A stretch of 64,000 nucleotides of DNA. It comes from Roseococcus microcysteis. GTDB taxonomy: Bacteria; Pseudomonadota; Alphaproteobacteria; Acetobacterales; Acetobacteraceae. Numbering within the stretch: position 1 is the stretch's first letter; each line of letters begins with the position of its first letter. The notes under the pieces are model-generated. The model saw only the letters and a list, made by a program, of their open reading frames with translations. It made no database searches and was not told the origin of the DNA. Shown here piece by piece: positions 41,932-49,757 of this stretch. The stretch covers positions 1,550,001-1,614,000 of the forward strand of contig NZ_CP061718.1 in the NCBI RefSeq assembly GCF_014764365.1, in the 5' to 3' direction. Made by a program: the position numbers and the translations under genes.

Positions 41932-42567
41932 TCAAGCCCCAATCCACGGTTCGGCCCGCGCCTCGGGCAGCAGGGGGTGCCAGCGCGTCAGCCGCCCATC
42001 ACCGGCCAGGGCGAAGGCCAGGGCGCGCACCGCGCTCCACCACACCCGGTATTCCTCGCGCGCCGCATCGATCTCGGCCCAGGAGGGCGACCACGAGATG
42101 GGGCAGAACCCGTAGTCCCGCCCCTTGTCCAGCCACGTCACCTTCACCGTCCCATTCGCCTCGTGGATGTAGGGCCGCGCCTGCGGCACCTCGCCCACCA
42201 TGGCGTCCGGCACCTCGCCGCGGGAGGCGCAGCGGATGACCAGGTGCGCCACCGGCAACCCCGCCACCTTCCCGCCCAGCTCCATCACGGCCCGATGCAC
42301 CAGCTCGGCATCGGGGTGGAGGTCGCCGCGATCATGGCCCAGGCGGTCCACCCGCACCCCCAGCTCCGCGATGCGGGCCACGGCCGCGCAGCCGCAGGAG
42401 CTGCTTCCGTGGACCTCCACGCCATCGGCCGCCGCCTCCAGCCCGTGCAGGCCGACGCCGCGCCCGATCACCACATCGGCCCGCTGGTCGCGGTAGGTCC
42501 AGACCAGCAGCCGGTCCATGGGGATGGGCTGGCGGAGGGGGCGGACCATGCGCCGCACCCCGGCCAT
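41932..42567 (-). CDS. unrecognised phage protein after the replication genes
   Basis: 211 residues from ATG 42567, overlapping the previous stop (TGATG). The middle resembles an enzyme-like alpha/beta domain (DRLLVWTYRDQRADVVIG, VEVHGSSSCGCAAVARIAEL, RVDRLGHDRGDLHPDAEL, GLPVAHLVIRCASRGEVPD) and the rear is Trp-rich (WSPSWAEIDAAREEYRVWW). The Ser/Cys-rich turn and HDRGDLHPD look conserved. No family recognised and no function assigned. It is the last gene of the leftward early/middle operon. Confidence 0.6.
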   Translation of the reverse strand: MAGVRRMVRPLRQPIPMDRLLVWTYRDQRADVVIGRGVGLHGLEAAADGVEVHGSSSCGCAAVARIAELGVRVDRLGHDRGDLHPDAELVHRAVMELGGKVAGLPVAHLVIRCASRGEVPDAMVGEVPQARPYIHEANGTVKVTWLDKGRDYGFCPISWSPSWAEIDAAREEYRVWWSAVRALAFALAGDGRLTRWHPLLPEARAEPWIGA

Positions 42568-43412
42568 CACGCGGCCACCGCCTGCCGCGCCCGCCACTCC
42601 GCCAGGGTGGGGAAGCGGCCGGCGTCATGCCCGTTCTCCAGCCAGCGATCGAGGGCGCGCAGGTAGGCCTGGCCCTCCGGCGTGTCGCTGGTCGAAGCCG
42701 CGGGCGAGGGCCGGGGCTCGGCCAGGGCCTCCTCCACCGCCTTGGTGAAGTAGGCGAAGCTGGTGATGGTGGCCTGGCTGCGGCCTCGCACCCGGGTCAC
42801 CACCTCCCGCAGCAGGTCCGGCGTGGCGCCCCGCGCCAGCCACATGCGGATCAGCGAGCCGTTGTAGCCGCCCCGCGCCGGGTCCATGCCCGCGATGGAG
42901 GCCAGCTCCTCCGTCAGGGCGTAAACCTCGCGCGCGTCTGATTGAGAAGATACTTCCTTGATTGAATCAGACGCGTGCGAGCTTTCCGGCTTTGGTTTCG
43001 TGGGTTTCCCCTCGACGGGCAGCAGGAGGTTGCCCTGGCGCCGCCGCATGGCCTCCTCCGGCGTCTCGCCCTTGCGCGGTCGCCCGCCTTTCCGGCCGTT
43101 TTCCGCCGCGCGGGAGGTGCGGGCCAGCAGCCCTTCCAGGGCGGGGCAGGAGAGCGCGCCCGCCGCGTCCCGCACCAGCAACCCGGTTTCCAGCAGGTTT
43201 CCGAGATAGGTTTCCACCTCGGAAACCGCGACGGAAACCAGAAGCGAAAGCCGGGGCGCATCCGAGAAGGGAATGACCCCGCCCGCCTCCGGCGCGGCCA
43301 TGCGCTTCACGAGCTGAAGCATGAGCCACTTCGCACCGGCCGGCGCGACCATGAACAGGGGCAGCCCCATCAGCAGGGCTTCGAGGCGGGCGCAGAGGCA
43401 GCGGCTGGACAT
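42567..43412 (-). CDS. replication-associated DNA-binding protein
   Basis: 281 residues from ATG 43412; the open frame from 43472 overlaps dnaB. The N-terminal part reads as a winged-helix domain (RLSLLVSVAVSEVETYLGNLL, TGLLVRDAAGALSCPALEGLL), a basic linker (ENGRKGGRPRKGETPEEAMRR) follows, and a C-terminal helical part (LIRMWLARGATPDLLREVV, ITSFAYFTKAVEEALAEP) resembles loader/initiator-associated domains. It lies directly after dnaB, so a role in origin binding or helicase loading is likely but inferred. Confidence 0.55.
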   Translation of the reverse strand: MSSRCLCARLEALLMGLPLFMVAPAGAKWLMLQLVKRMAAPEAGGVIPFSDAPRLSLLVSVAVSEVETYLGNLLETGLLVRDAAGALSCPALEGLLARTSRAAENGRKGGRPRKGETPEEAMRRRQGNLLLPVEGKPTKPKPESSHASDSIKEVSSQSDAREVYALTEELASIAGMDPARGGYNGSLIRMWLARGATPDLLREVVTRVRGRSQATITSFAYFTKAVEEALAEPRPSPAASTSDTPEGQAYLRALDRWLENGHDAGRFPTLAEWRARQAVAA

Positions 43413-43461
43413 GGTTCGTTTCCGGTTTTCTAGGTTTCTGGGGCGGGGATCGGGGCCGGGC

Positions 43462-44952
43462 TCAATCCCCATCCGGCGGCGGCCGGCCGTCGTCGTCGAA
43501 CCAGGCGCTCACGTCATGGAAGCGCAGGCGCACCGGCCCCACGGGGCCCTGCCGCTGCTTCGCGATGTCGAGTTCCGCGCGCCCCTCGGTCACGCGCAGG
43601 CGCTCCTGCCACTGGTGCACGCGCTCCAGGAAATCCTCTTCCTTCTCGCGCGGCTTGCGGGCGGGCTTGGCGCGCTTCAGGTAGTAGTGCTCGCGGTAGA
43701 GCAGCCCCACGATGTCGGCGTGCTGTTCGATCTCGCCGGAATCGCGCAGGTCGGACAGGCGGGGCCGCTGGTCCTCCCGGTTCTCCACGGCGCGGGAGAG
43801 CTGCGCCAGCGCCAGCACGGGCAGCGCCAAATCCACCGCCATGGCCTTCAGCTCCCGCGTGACGAGGCCGATTTCCTGCACGCGGTTGCCGTCGCGCACG
43901 CGCTCGGCGGGGCGCAGCAGGCCCAGATAGTCCACCACCACCAGATCGAGCCCGCCGCGGCGCTGCAGGCCGCGCGCATGGCCGCGCACCATGGCCGTGG
44001 TGGGGGCGCCGTGGTGCAGCCAGGTCAGCGGCAGGGCCGCCATGCGCCGCGCCTCCTCCCCCACCAGGCGCAGATCGGGCGAGTCCGTGGTCAGCGGCCG
44101 GGGCTCGCCGAGGCTGTCCAGGCCGAGGCCGCGCAGCACGGCGTTCAACGGGTAGCCGAGGCGCCCCGCCATCATCCGCGCCACGATGCTTTCGGCCACC
44201 ATTTCGATGGTCACGAACAGCACGCGCGCGCCGGCCTCCGCCGCGCCCATGGCGATGCGCGCGCCCAGCGCCGTCTTGCCCATGGAGGCGCGGGCGCCGA
44301 CCACCACCAGCTGCCCGCCGCGCAGCCCGCCCGTCATGCGGTCCAGCCCCGCGAGGCCGGTGGAGACGCCCGCCAGCCCACCCCCGCGCGCGATGGCGGC
44401 GGCCATGCTGTTCGCCGCCTGCCCGGCGACGGTGGCCATGTCCTGGACCGCACCCGGCGCGCCGTCCTGGGCCAGGGCGGCGAAGGAGGCATCGGCCCGG
44501 TCGCGGATTTCGGCGGCGGCCAGCTCGGGCTCCGCCGTGCCATAGGCCAGCTCCATGGCGTCCTGGGCGCGCTCGATGATCTGGCGGCGCAGCCAGCAAT
44601 CATGGATCAGCCGGCCGTATTCCCCGGCGTTGATGATGCCCACCATGGCGGAGAGCAGCTGCGCCAGGTAGGCCGGGCCGCCCGCGTCATCCAGCGCGCC
44701 CGAATGCTCGAAGACATTCCGCAGGGTCACCGCATCGGCCAGCTGCCCGGCCTCGATACGGGCGCGCATGGCGGCGTAGATGCGGGCGTGGACGGGGTCC
44801 GCGAAGTGGTCCGCGCGCAGGAAATCCGCCACGCGATCATACGCCTTGTTGTTCGCCAGGATGGCGCCCAGGCAGGCCTGCTCCGCCTCCAGGTTGGCGG
44901 GCGGCAGGCGCACGGCCTCGGGGTGGCGCAGCAGGGAGTGGGCGCCGTCCAT
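43462..44952 (-). CDS. dnaB: phage replicative DNA helicase, DnaB-like
   Basis: 496 residues from ATG 44952, which overlaps the stop of the GapR-like gene. The N-terminal DnaB helical domain is ANLEAEQACLGAILANNKAY. The RecA-like core has Walker A GARASMGKT (219-227), the DnaB segment RVLFVTIEMVAESIVARM, Walker B LVVVDYLGLLR and LALAQLSRAVENREDQRP. It unwinds DNA at the phage fork. It is intact and normal in length. Confidence 0.93.
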   Translation of the reverse strand: MDGAHSLLRHPEAVRLPPANLEAEQACLGAILANNKAYDRVADFLRADHFADPVHARIYAAMRARIEAGQLADAVTLRNVFEHSGALDDAGGPAYLAQLLSAMVGIINAGEYGRLIHDCWLRRQIIERAQDAMELAYGTAEPELAAAEIRDRADASFAALAQDGAPGAVQDMATVAGQAANSMAAAIARGGGLAGVSTGLAGLDRMTGGLRGGQLVVVGARASMGKTALGARIAMGAAEAGARVLFVTIEMVAESIVARMMAGRLGYPLNAVLRGLGLDSLGEPRPLTTDSPDLRLVGEEARRMAALPLTWLHHGAPTTAMVRGHARGLQRRGGLDLVVVDYLGLLRPAERVRDGNRVQEIGLVTRELKAMAVDLALPVLALAQLSRAVENREDQRPRLSDLRDSGEIEQHADIVGLLYREHYYLKRAKPARKPREKEEDFLERVHQWQERLRVTEGRAELDIAKQRQGPVGPVRLRFHDVSAWFDDDGRPPPDGD

Positions 44953-45440
44953 CACATGCCCAGCGCGCGCTTGTAGAGTTCGAGGAGGGTTTCCTCCTCC
45001 TCCAGCTCCGCCGGCTCGCGCTTGCGCTCACGGATCAGGCGGCGCAGCACCTTGGGCTCGAAGCCCGCCGACTTCGCCTCGGAGTAGATGTCCTTGATGT
45101 CGGCGGCGAGGGCCTTGCGCTCCTCCTCCAACCGCTCGACGCGCTCCACGATGGAGCGCAGGCGTTCGGCCGAGATGGGCGCGGCCTCGGCCTCGCGTTG
45201 CTGCTGTTCGGGGGCCACGCCGGTGAACTCCTCCAGGTCGGATTGGGGCTGGCCTGTCGCGGCCTCGCGCGCGGCGGCGCCGTGGATCTTCTGGACGGCG
45301 TCGCGGACCTCTTCCGCAAGGCTGCCCGTGCCGATGATCCGGAACGACGCCGAGATGGGCGTGATTCGCTCCGCCTCGCGGAGCGCGGCCCTGTCCGCGC
45401 GGGCACGCTGGTCAGGGCTGACCCTGGCACGGGCGCGCAT
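44952..45440 (-). CDS. GapR/DUF2312-like DNA-binding protein with N-terminal extension
   Basis: 162 residues from ATG 45440. The last 70 residues match the GapR family: SAERLRSIVERVERLEEER, then ADIKDIYSEAKSAGFEPKVL and RRLIRERKREPAE. The first 85 residues are an added charged helical part (RARADRAALREAERITP). GapR binds overtwisted AT-rich DNA ahead of forks in alphaproteobacteria. A phage copy beside dnaB and a GcrA-like gene suggests control of fork movement or host cell cycle. Confidence 0.85.
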   Translation of the reverse strand: MRARARVSPDQRARADRAALREAERITPISASFRIIGTGSLAEEVRDAVQKIHGAAAREAATGQPQSDLEEFTGVAPEQQQREAEAAPISAERLRSIVERVERLEEERKALAADIKDIYSEAKSAGFEPKVLRRLIRERKREPAELEEEETLLELYKRALGM

Positions 45441-45718
45441 CACGCCCGCCCCTCCGGCGCGTGGAGGGCGGCGCTGGCCTGGCGCAGCCCCAGCCCCACC
45501 ATGGTCTGCACATGGGCCAGCTGCTCCGCGACGGTGCCGCCCAGCTGGCCATGGACCTTGGCGAAGCCGATCATCTCACCCAGCACATGGGCGGTGGCGG
45601 CGACGGTGGCGGCGGTGCCGTGGCGCGTCAGCAGGGGCGCCAGCGCGGCCAGGACGGACTGGCGCGCACGCTCCACATCGGCCGCGTGCTGCGCGTTGGT
45701 GGCGGTGGGGCAGGTCAT
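45440..45718 (-). CDS. small helical phage protein
   Basis: 92 residues from ATG 45718, with its stop overlapping the GapR-like start. It is largely helical (AADVERARQSVLAALAPLL, GTAATVAATAHVLGEMIGF, QLAHVQTMVGLGLRQASAAL). No motif recognised. The overlapping starts support translation as part of the replication operon. The frame upstream of 45718 is a shadow. Confidence 0.55.
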   Translation of the reverse strand: MTCPTATNAQHAADVERARQSVLAALAPLLTRHGTAATVAATAHVLGEMIGFAKVHGQLGGTVAEQLAHVQTMVGLGLRQASAALHAPEGRA

Positions 45719-45813
45719 CGGCGCATCTCCTCCGCCGCCGCGCGGCCATGGGCGATGATGAGGGCCACGAAGGCGGCACCCGTGACGGCGAGGAGGAGGC
45801 CGAGCGCGATCAT
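45715..45813 (-). CDS. 32-residue membrane peptide
   Basis: From ATG 45813, chained to the GcrA-like gene and the next gene by 4-base overlaps. One hydrophobic helix (ALGLLLAVTGAAFVALIIAHG) followed by a short charged tail (RAAAEEMRR). Function unknown. Confidence 0.5.
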   Translation of the reverse strand: MIALGLLLAVTGAAFVALIIAHGRAAAEEMRR

Positions 45814-46442
45814 CGGCCCGCCGCCCGCGCGAAGGCCGAGGCCACGGACCATTGCAGCCGCTTGTCCTCCAGCCGCTGCTGACTGGGCGCCACATGCGTC
45901 AGCGCGTGGCAGGCCGGGCAATAGGCGCTGTTCGGCACGCCATCGCGCCCGGTGCGGCGGGGCTGGTCGCAGAAGCGGCGCAGGGCCGGGCGGCGTTCCT
46001 CACCCCAGAGCGGATAGCGGCAGCCCTCGCCGGCGCGCATCGGCGCCACGCGCGGCATGGCGGAGGCGCGGACCTTGGCGGCCAGCTCCTGCACGGTGCG
46101 GGCGATGGCGGGTGTGGCGGCCATGGAACGCGCCGCGCCCAGGCCGGCCGCCAGCGCGGCCGCATGGGCCACCACCTGTTCCGACTTGCCCACCGACTGC
46201 GCCTTGGGCAGCACCACGCGCGGCGCCGCGGCACGCGCAGCGGCCTCGGCCACCGCTGCCGCGCCCCGCTTCTGCCCGCCGCGCGGGACGGGCATCCCCT
46301 GGTCCGTCAGACGCAGCCGGTGCGCCTTGCCCGTGACCTGGCCCTTCGTGAGCCCCATGCGGCGGGCGATCTCGGTGGTGCTGTAGCCGTCGCTCAACAG
46401 CTCGCGCAGCTTGGCCACCATCTCCGGCGTCCAGTCCGTCAT
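45810..46442 (-). CDS. GcrA-like cell-cycle regulator encoded by the prophage
   Basis: 210 residues from ATG 46442. The N-terminal GcrA helix-turn-helix reads DWTPEMVAKLRELLSDGYST, then EIARRMGLTKGQVTGKAHRL. The C-terminal sigma70-binding part keeps GEGCRYPLWGEERRPALRRF, then CDQP and YCPACHAL. The 100-residue middle (Ala-rich) is longer than in typical GcrA. GcrA works with sigma70 at methylated GANTC promoters. A prophage copy could redirect host cell-cycle transcription or drive phage genes. Confidence 0.85.
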   Translation of the reverse strand: MTDWTPEMVAKLRELLSDGYSTTEIARRMGLTKGQVTGKAHRLRLTDQGMPVPRGGQKRGAAAVAEAAARAAAPRVVLPKAQSVGKSEQVVAHAAALAAGLGAARSMAATPAIARTVQELAAKVRASAMPRVAPMRAGEGCRYPLWGEERRPALRRFCDQPRRTGRDGVPNSAYCPACHALTHVAPSQQRLEDKRLQWSVASAFARAAGR

Positions 46443-46558
46443 CGCCACCACCTCCGCCGCCAGCCGCGGCTGGCGCGCTCGCGGCAGCGTTCGCCGAGCC
46501 AGTGGAACCCGTCACCGAGCGCCACGAAGACCCCTCCCAACCACTTCCAGGCTTTCAC
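46439..46558 (-). CDS. possible 39-residue peptide coupled to the GcrA-like gene
   Basis: GTG at 46558, stop overlapping the GcrA-like ATG (ATGA at 46439-46442). Trp/Arg-rich (AWKWLGGVFVALGDGFHWLG, then RASRGWRRRWWR). It overlaps the upstream gene by 47 bases and has no clear ribosome-binding site, so it is weakly supported. Confidence 0.3.
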   Translation of the reverse strand: MKAWKWLGGVFVALGDGFHWLGERCRERASRGWRRRWWR

Positions 46559-46826
46559 TCGTCGCAAAGTGGACCTCCAGCGCCGCCAGTTCGGCGCGCA
46601 GTTGGGCGGCGCGGGCGCGCCGCAGAGTGGAAAGGGCGGCATGGATGCGCTCCTCCGGGACCGAGGCGCCTTTCGCCTCGCCATAGGCGATGCCGCGGGC
46701 GGTGCGCTCCGCGATGCCGAGGGCATCGGCGGCCAGGCCGTAGCCCGCCTTCCGGCCGAAGACGCGCACGGCGAAGGCCACCACGTCCTCAACCTCAGGT
46801 GCGGAATAGAATTTCCATGCGCTCAT
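46512..46826 (-). CDS. small HTH-like phage protein
   Basis: 104 residues. It opens KFYSAPEVEDVVAFAVRVFG, has a helix-turn-helix-like middle (AADALGIAERTARGIAYGEA), then a helical end (ALSTLRRARAAQLRAELAAL). The start overlaps the previous stop (ATGA). It may be a DNA-binding regulator of the leftward operon. No family recognised. Confidence 0.55.
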   Translation of the reverse strand: MSAWKFYSAPEVEDVVAFAVRVFGRKAGYGLAADALGIAERTARGIAYGEAKGASVPEERIHAALSTLRRARAAQLRAELAALEVHFATSESLEVVGRGLRGAR

Positions 46827-47023
46827 GGGCGCGAACCTCCATCCTGGGACCCATGCAGCGGATCACCAGAGGGGCTGACGAAAGGCGGCCGGATGGCGCG
46901 GGGGGCGGGAACCCTCCGCGCCATCTTCTTCACGACCTGGTCCATGGCATGCGCCACCAGGGCCCGCATGGTGCGCGCGCAGTGGCGCGGCACGCGGCGG
47001 CGGGTGGCGCGGCGGCGGGGCAT
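46823..47023 (-). CDS. small Arg-rich phage protein
   Basis: 66 residues from ATG 47023, directly after the previous stop and overlapping the next start by 4 bases. Very basic N-terminus (PRRRATRRRVPRHCARTM), with no recognised domain. The overlap pattern is the main support. Confidence 0.45.
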   Translation of the reverse strand: MPRRRATRRRVPRHCARTMRALVAHAMDQVVKKMARRVPAPRAIRPPFVSPSGDPLHGSQDGGSRP

Positions 47024-47365
47024 TCAGTCTTCACCCTTCGCGCGCGGCAGGGCCGCGATGCGCTCCGCTTCGGCGCGGGCGAGGATGTCGGCATTCTCCA
47101 ACTCGACAGCCCAGGCCTGATTTCGCGCCTCCTGGGCATCACCGGCTTCACCGGCCAGCAGGCCGCCCAGCACGGCGGCGGCGCCGGCCGGAAGCACGGC
47201 CGTGAACACGCTGGCGCCATCCTTCGTGATGTGCAGCAGGCGAGAACCGCACGGGTGGCACCCCACATGGATTTTATGGACGGCCCCCTCATGCCGCAGC
47301 ACGATCTCGGGCGCTGCGTGCCAATCCTGCGGCGGAGGGAACATGTTGGAGCTGTCGGGCATCAT
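47024..47365 (-). CDS. small phage protein, first gene of the leftward block
   Basis: 113 residues from ATG 47365 (gggaaagcg upstream). It has a His/Cys-containing middle (LRHEGAVHKIHVGCHPCG), a hydrophobic stretch (GASVFTAVLPAGAAAVLGG) and a charged helical end. The CxxC could bind metal. Only 24 bp separate it from the divergent WYL-like gene, so their promoters would overlap. Function unknown. Confidence 0.5.
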   Translation of the reverse strand: MMPDSSNMFPPPQDWHAAPEIVLRHEGAVHKIHVGCHPCGSRLLHITKDGASVFTAVLPAGAAAVLGGLLAGEAGDAQEARNQAWAVELENADILARAEAERIAALPRAKGED

Positions 47366-47389
47366 CGCTTTCCCGGATCAGTGGTGGAC

Positions 47390-48217
47390 ATGGAACCGCT
47401 GACGCTTCTGGCGCTGCTCGGCCTGGGCGGTGGCGCGCTGCTGATCCTGATGCGCCGCACGCGCGATGCGCCGCCGCGCACGACACGACGCCCCGCCGCC
47501 GCCCCACCGGCCAACCGCGCACCGGCCCCAGCCGCAACGCCGCCAACCCCGCCGGCCGCGCCGGCCGCGCCCCTCACCGGCCCGGGCACAGGCCCCAAGT
47601 TCGGGCTGCACTACCGCGACGCGAATGGCGAGGAGACCAACCGCCTCTTCACGCTGCATGAGGTGCAGGCCCGCATGGTGGACGGCGCGCCCTGGCCCTA
47701 CGCCATTCGCGGCTGGTGCCATCTGCGAAAGGAGGAACGGACCTTCGCCGTGTCGCGCATCATCAGCCTGTTCGAGGTCTCGACGGGCGACCAGTTGACG
47801 GAACCGGCGGCCATTCGCGGCCTGCTTCGCCTCCTCTCCGGCCCCGGCCACGCCACCGCCCAGGACCGCCGCTTCGAGGGCGCGCGCGCGCTGGACCGCG
47901 CCGATGAGAACGCCATTGACCTCGCGGAGGATGAGCAACCGCGCGTTCGCCTGCGCTGGCGCACGGCCGGCGGCAAGGGCCAGGAACGGACCACCCACGC
48001 CCTGGTCCTGGCCTACATGCACATGGACCGCGGCGCGGCCGGGATTCTGGCCCGGCCCCTTCGCGGGAACGGCGAAGAAACTTGGTACTTCCTGGACCCG
48101 CAAGGCACGGGCGTGCGCCACCTGCTCGGCATCGAGACCGATAGCGGCGAGGCCCTGGAAGGCAAGGCGCTGGCCGAGTGGGTCGAGGCCCTGCATGTCC
48201 GCACCGGGGAACCGTGA
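47390..48217 (+). CDS. membrane-anchored WYL-like domain protein
   Basis: 275 residues from ATG 47390. The N-terminal helix LTLLALLGLGGGALLILM is followed by RRT, which suggests an inner-membrane anchor, then a long Ala/Pro/Arg linker (about 22-65). The next section carries the WYL-type signature IRGWCHLRKEERTFAVSRI. The rear has ALVLAYMHMDRGAAGILARP and ETWYFLDPQGTG. WYL domains usually sense ligands such as nucleic acids in cytoplasmic regulators, so a membrane-tethered form is unusual. No HTH is visible. It lies convergent to the Cro-like gene. Confidence 0.65.
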   Translation: MEPLTLLALLGLGGGALLILMRRTRDAPPRTTRRPAAAPPANRAPAPAATPPTPPAAPAAPLTGPGTGPKFGLHYRDANGEETNRLFTLHEVQARMVDGAPWPYAIRGWCHLRKEERTFAVSRIISLFEVSTGDQLTEPAAIRGLLRLLSGPGHATAQDRRFEGARALDRADENAIDLAEDEQPRVRLRWRTAGGKGQERTTHALVLAYMHMDRGAAGILARPLRGNGEETWYFLDPQGTGVRHLLGIETDSGEALEGKALAEWVEALHVRTGEP

Positions 48218-48222
48218 TGCCA

Positions 48223-48450
48223 TCACGCGGCCTCCGGCGCCGATGCGGGGGGCTCCGCGGGCGTCTCCAACACCCGCGCCACCACCGCCTGCACCTGCTC
48301 CCACTTGCCCAGCCGGGGCTTGACACCCTCATGCTTCCATCGGTGCCAGGTGGCGCGATCGAGCCCCGCCTCCCGACACACGGAAGAGACGGAAACACCT
48401 CGCTCAACAAGGCGTCGCTCGATTTCGGCGATGGCGGCAACGTGGTCCAT
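48223..48450 (-). CDS. Cro-like HTH regulator
   Basis: 75 residues. A compact helix-turn-helix (AEIERRLVERGVSVSSVCRE, then AGLDRATWHRWKHEG) and a basic third helix (LGKWEQVQAVVARVLE). It is divergent from the CI-like gene over an 83-bp intergenic region with repeated operator-like sites, the arrangement of a Cro/CI switch. It probably represses the CI promoter or its own. Confidence 0.7.
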   Translation of the reverse strand: MDHVAAIAEIERRLVERGVSVSSVCREAGLDRATWHRWKHEGVKPRLGKWEQVQAVVARVLETPAEPPASAPEAA

Positions 48451-48453
48451 ACC

Positions 48454-48512
48454 CTAAGCATATGCATAGCATAGCACTAAGCGCAAGCGCTTACCGCTCA
48501 CTAAGCATATGC
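48454..48512. promoter_or_regulatory. operator region of the lysogeny switch
   Basis: Two identical CTAAGCATATGC sites (48454-48465 and 48501-48512), each with the palindrome GCATATGC, flank an AAGCGC-aa-GCGCTT inverted repeat (48479-48492). They lie between the Cro-like and CI-like genes. Further copies occur at 49295-49335, beyond the CI gene. These are the likely CI/Cro binding sites. Confidence 0.75.
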
Positions 48513-48533
48513 CATGCGGGCAGCCTGCGGCGC

Positions 48534-49253
48534 ATGTCCACCACCCGCACCCCCACCCCCGCGCTGACCATGCTGGGGCAGGACGCCGCCCGAGAATGGG
48601 TGCTGCGCCTCGCCCACGACAAGCAGCAGGAGCTATCCAACCTCGCCCGGCGCGCCGGCATCGCCACCAGCACCCTCACGCGGGCGATGAACCCCGCACA
48701 AAATGGTAAGTTGACTCAGGCCACGCTGGAGAAGTTGTCTCGCGCCTACGGGGTGGAGATACCCAAGCATGTGCTCGATAGCGTCGAACCGGGCCGCCGC
48801 CGCTACTCGGCCGCACCCATGATCACCGGCCTTGGCCAGTTGCCGCCCGCGCCATCCGGCCCGAATGACGTGCCGATCTGGGGCGCGGTGCAGACGCACC
48901 GGCCGGGCTTTTTCCACGTCAACCATGCGGCGCTGGACCACGCGAAGCGCCCGCCAGGCGGGGCCGCCATCGCCCGCCTCGCCTGCATCCGTATGCCCGA
49001 TGAAAGCATGGAGCCCTGGCGCATGGCGGGCGAGGCCATCTACCTCGACCCAAACCGGCCGATTGCCCTGATGAATCACGCGCTGGTTGAATGCATCGAT
49101 CCGGCGCGCCCCAATGACCCCTCCCTCGCCTTCATCGCGCAGCGGCGGCGTGAAGGCTGGTATCTGCACGGCCCACGTGCCTTCCTGGACCTGGGTGCCC
49201 TTCAGATCATGGACCGGTATCGCATCCTGGAATGGGCGGAGCTGCTGGGATAG
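48534..49253 (+). CDS. CI-like phage repressor (HTH plus S24 peptidase-like domain)
   Basis: 239 residues from ATG 48534; the frame open from 48462 starts inside the operator. N-terminal HTH: QELSNLARRAGIATSTLTRA, then LTQATLEKLSRAYGVEIP. C-terminal S24/LexA-like domain: CIRMPDESMEPWRMAGEAIY, with the nucleophile-position Ser158 in DESMEP. The usual catalytic Lys and an Ala-Gly cleavage site are not clear (FIAQRRREGWYLHG at the matching strand), so induction by RecA cleavage is uncertain. It is flanked by operator-like repeats on both sides. Confidence 0.85.
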   Translation: MSTTRTPTPALTMLGQDAAREWVLRLAHDKQQELSNLARRAGIATSTLTRAMNPAQNGKLTQATLEKLSRAYGVEIPKHVLDSVEPGRRRYSAAPMITGLGQLPPAPSGPNDVPIWGAVQTHRPGFFHVNHAALDHAKRPPGGAAIARLACIRMPDESMEPWRMAGEAIYLDPNRPIALMNHALVECIDPARPNDPSLAFIAQRRREGWYLHGPRAFLDLGALQIMDRYRILEWAELLG

Positions 49254-49294
49254 GCGCACCGCCAAAGCGCCTACCGCAACTTCGTCTCGCACAC

Positions 49295-49335
49295 TTACGC
49301 ATATGCCTTGACTAAGCATATGCACTAAGCACATG
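49295..49335 (+). promoter_or_regulatory. operator cluster before the rightward early operon
   Basis: Three sites: TTACGCATATGC (49295-49306, one-base-off core), CTAAGCATATGC (49312-49323, exact) and CTAAGCACATG (49325-49335, partial). They sit 25-65 bases before the first early gene. The shared motif with 48454-48512 suggests one repressor controls both promoters. Confidence 0.7.
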
Positions 49336-49361
49336 ATGCCTTCGCAACCTGGAGGCACATG

Positions 49362-49757
49362 ATGCACCCCAACACCCCCGGCATCGCCGCCCTGCTGCGC
49401 CTGAGCAGCGACGGCGATGCCCCCGCCAAGCCCCAGCCCGAGGCCGCCGCCGCGACCCTGCGTGAGCGCTACGCGGCGCTGATGCAGCGCCACGACCTCG
49501 CGCCCGGAGACCTGGTGGCGATGAAGCCCGGCTGGGAATGCCGGACGGAACCCAGCGCCGGCCTGCCCATGCTGCTGGTGGAGCTGGACCCCAACGCCGG
49601 GACGGACGCCAGCCGGGCCTTCGAGGCGACCGAGATGGCGCACCGCTGCGATGCCCTGTGCATCACGCTGGGGCGGGATGGCGACGCCGTCCTGCGCCGC
49701 TTCGACAGCCGCACCCTCATGCCCTGGACCGCGCCGGAGGCCCGCACCGATGGCTGA
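49362..49757 (+). CDS. first gene of the rightward early operon, unknown
   Basis: 131 residues from the second of two adjacent ATGs (49359 and 49362). GGAGG at 49351-49355 gives a 6-base spacing for the latter. The protein reads TLRERYAALMQRHDLAPGDL, then VAMKPGWECRTEPSAGLPML and RCDALCITLGRDGDAVLRRF. No family recognised. As the first gene under the operator cluster it is probably expressed very early after induction or infection. Confidence 0.6.
   Translation: MHPNTPGIAALLRLSSDGDAPAKPQPEAAAATLRERYAALMQRHDLAPGDLVAMKPGWECRTEPSAGLPMLLVELDPNAGTDASRAFEATEMAHRCDALCITLGRDGDAVLRRFDSRTLMPWTAPEARTDG

Noticed and set aside
43321-44976. 551-residue plus-strand frame opposite dnaB
   Set aside because: Antisense to a clear DnaB helicase; no domain of its own.
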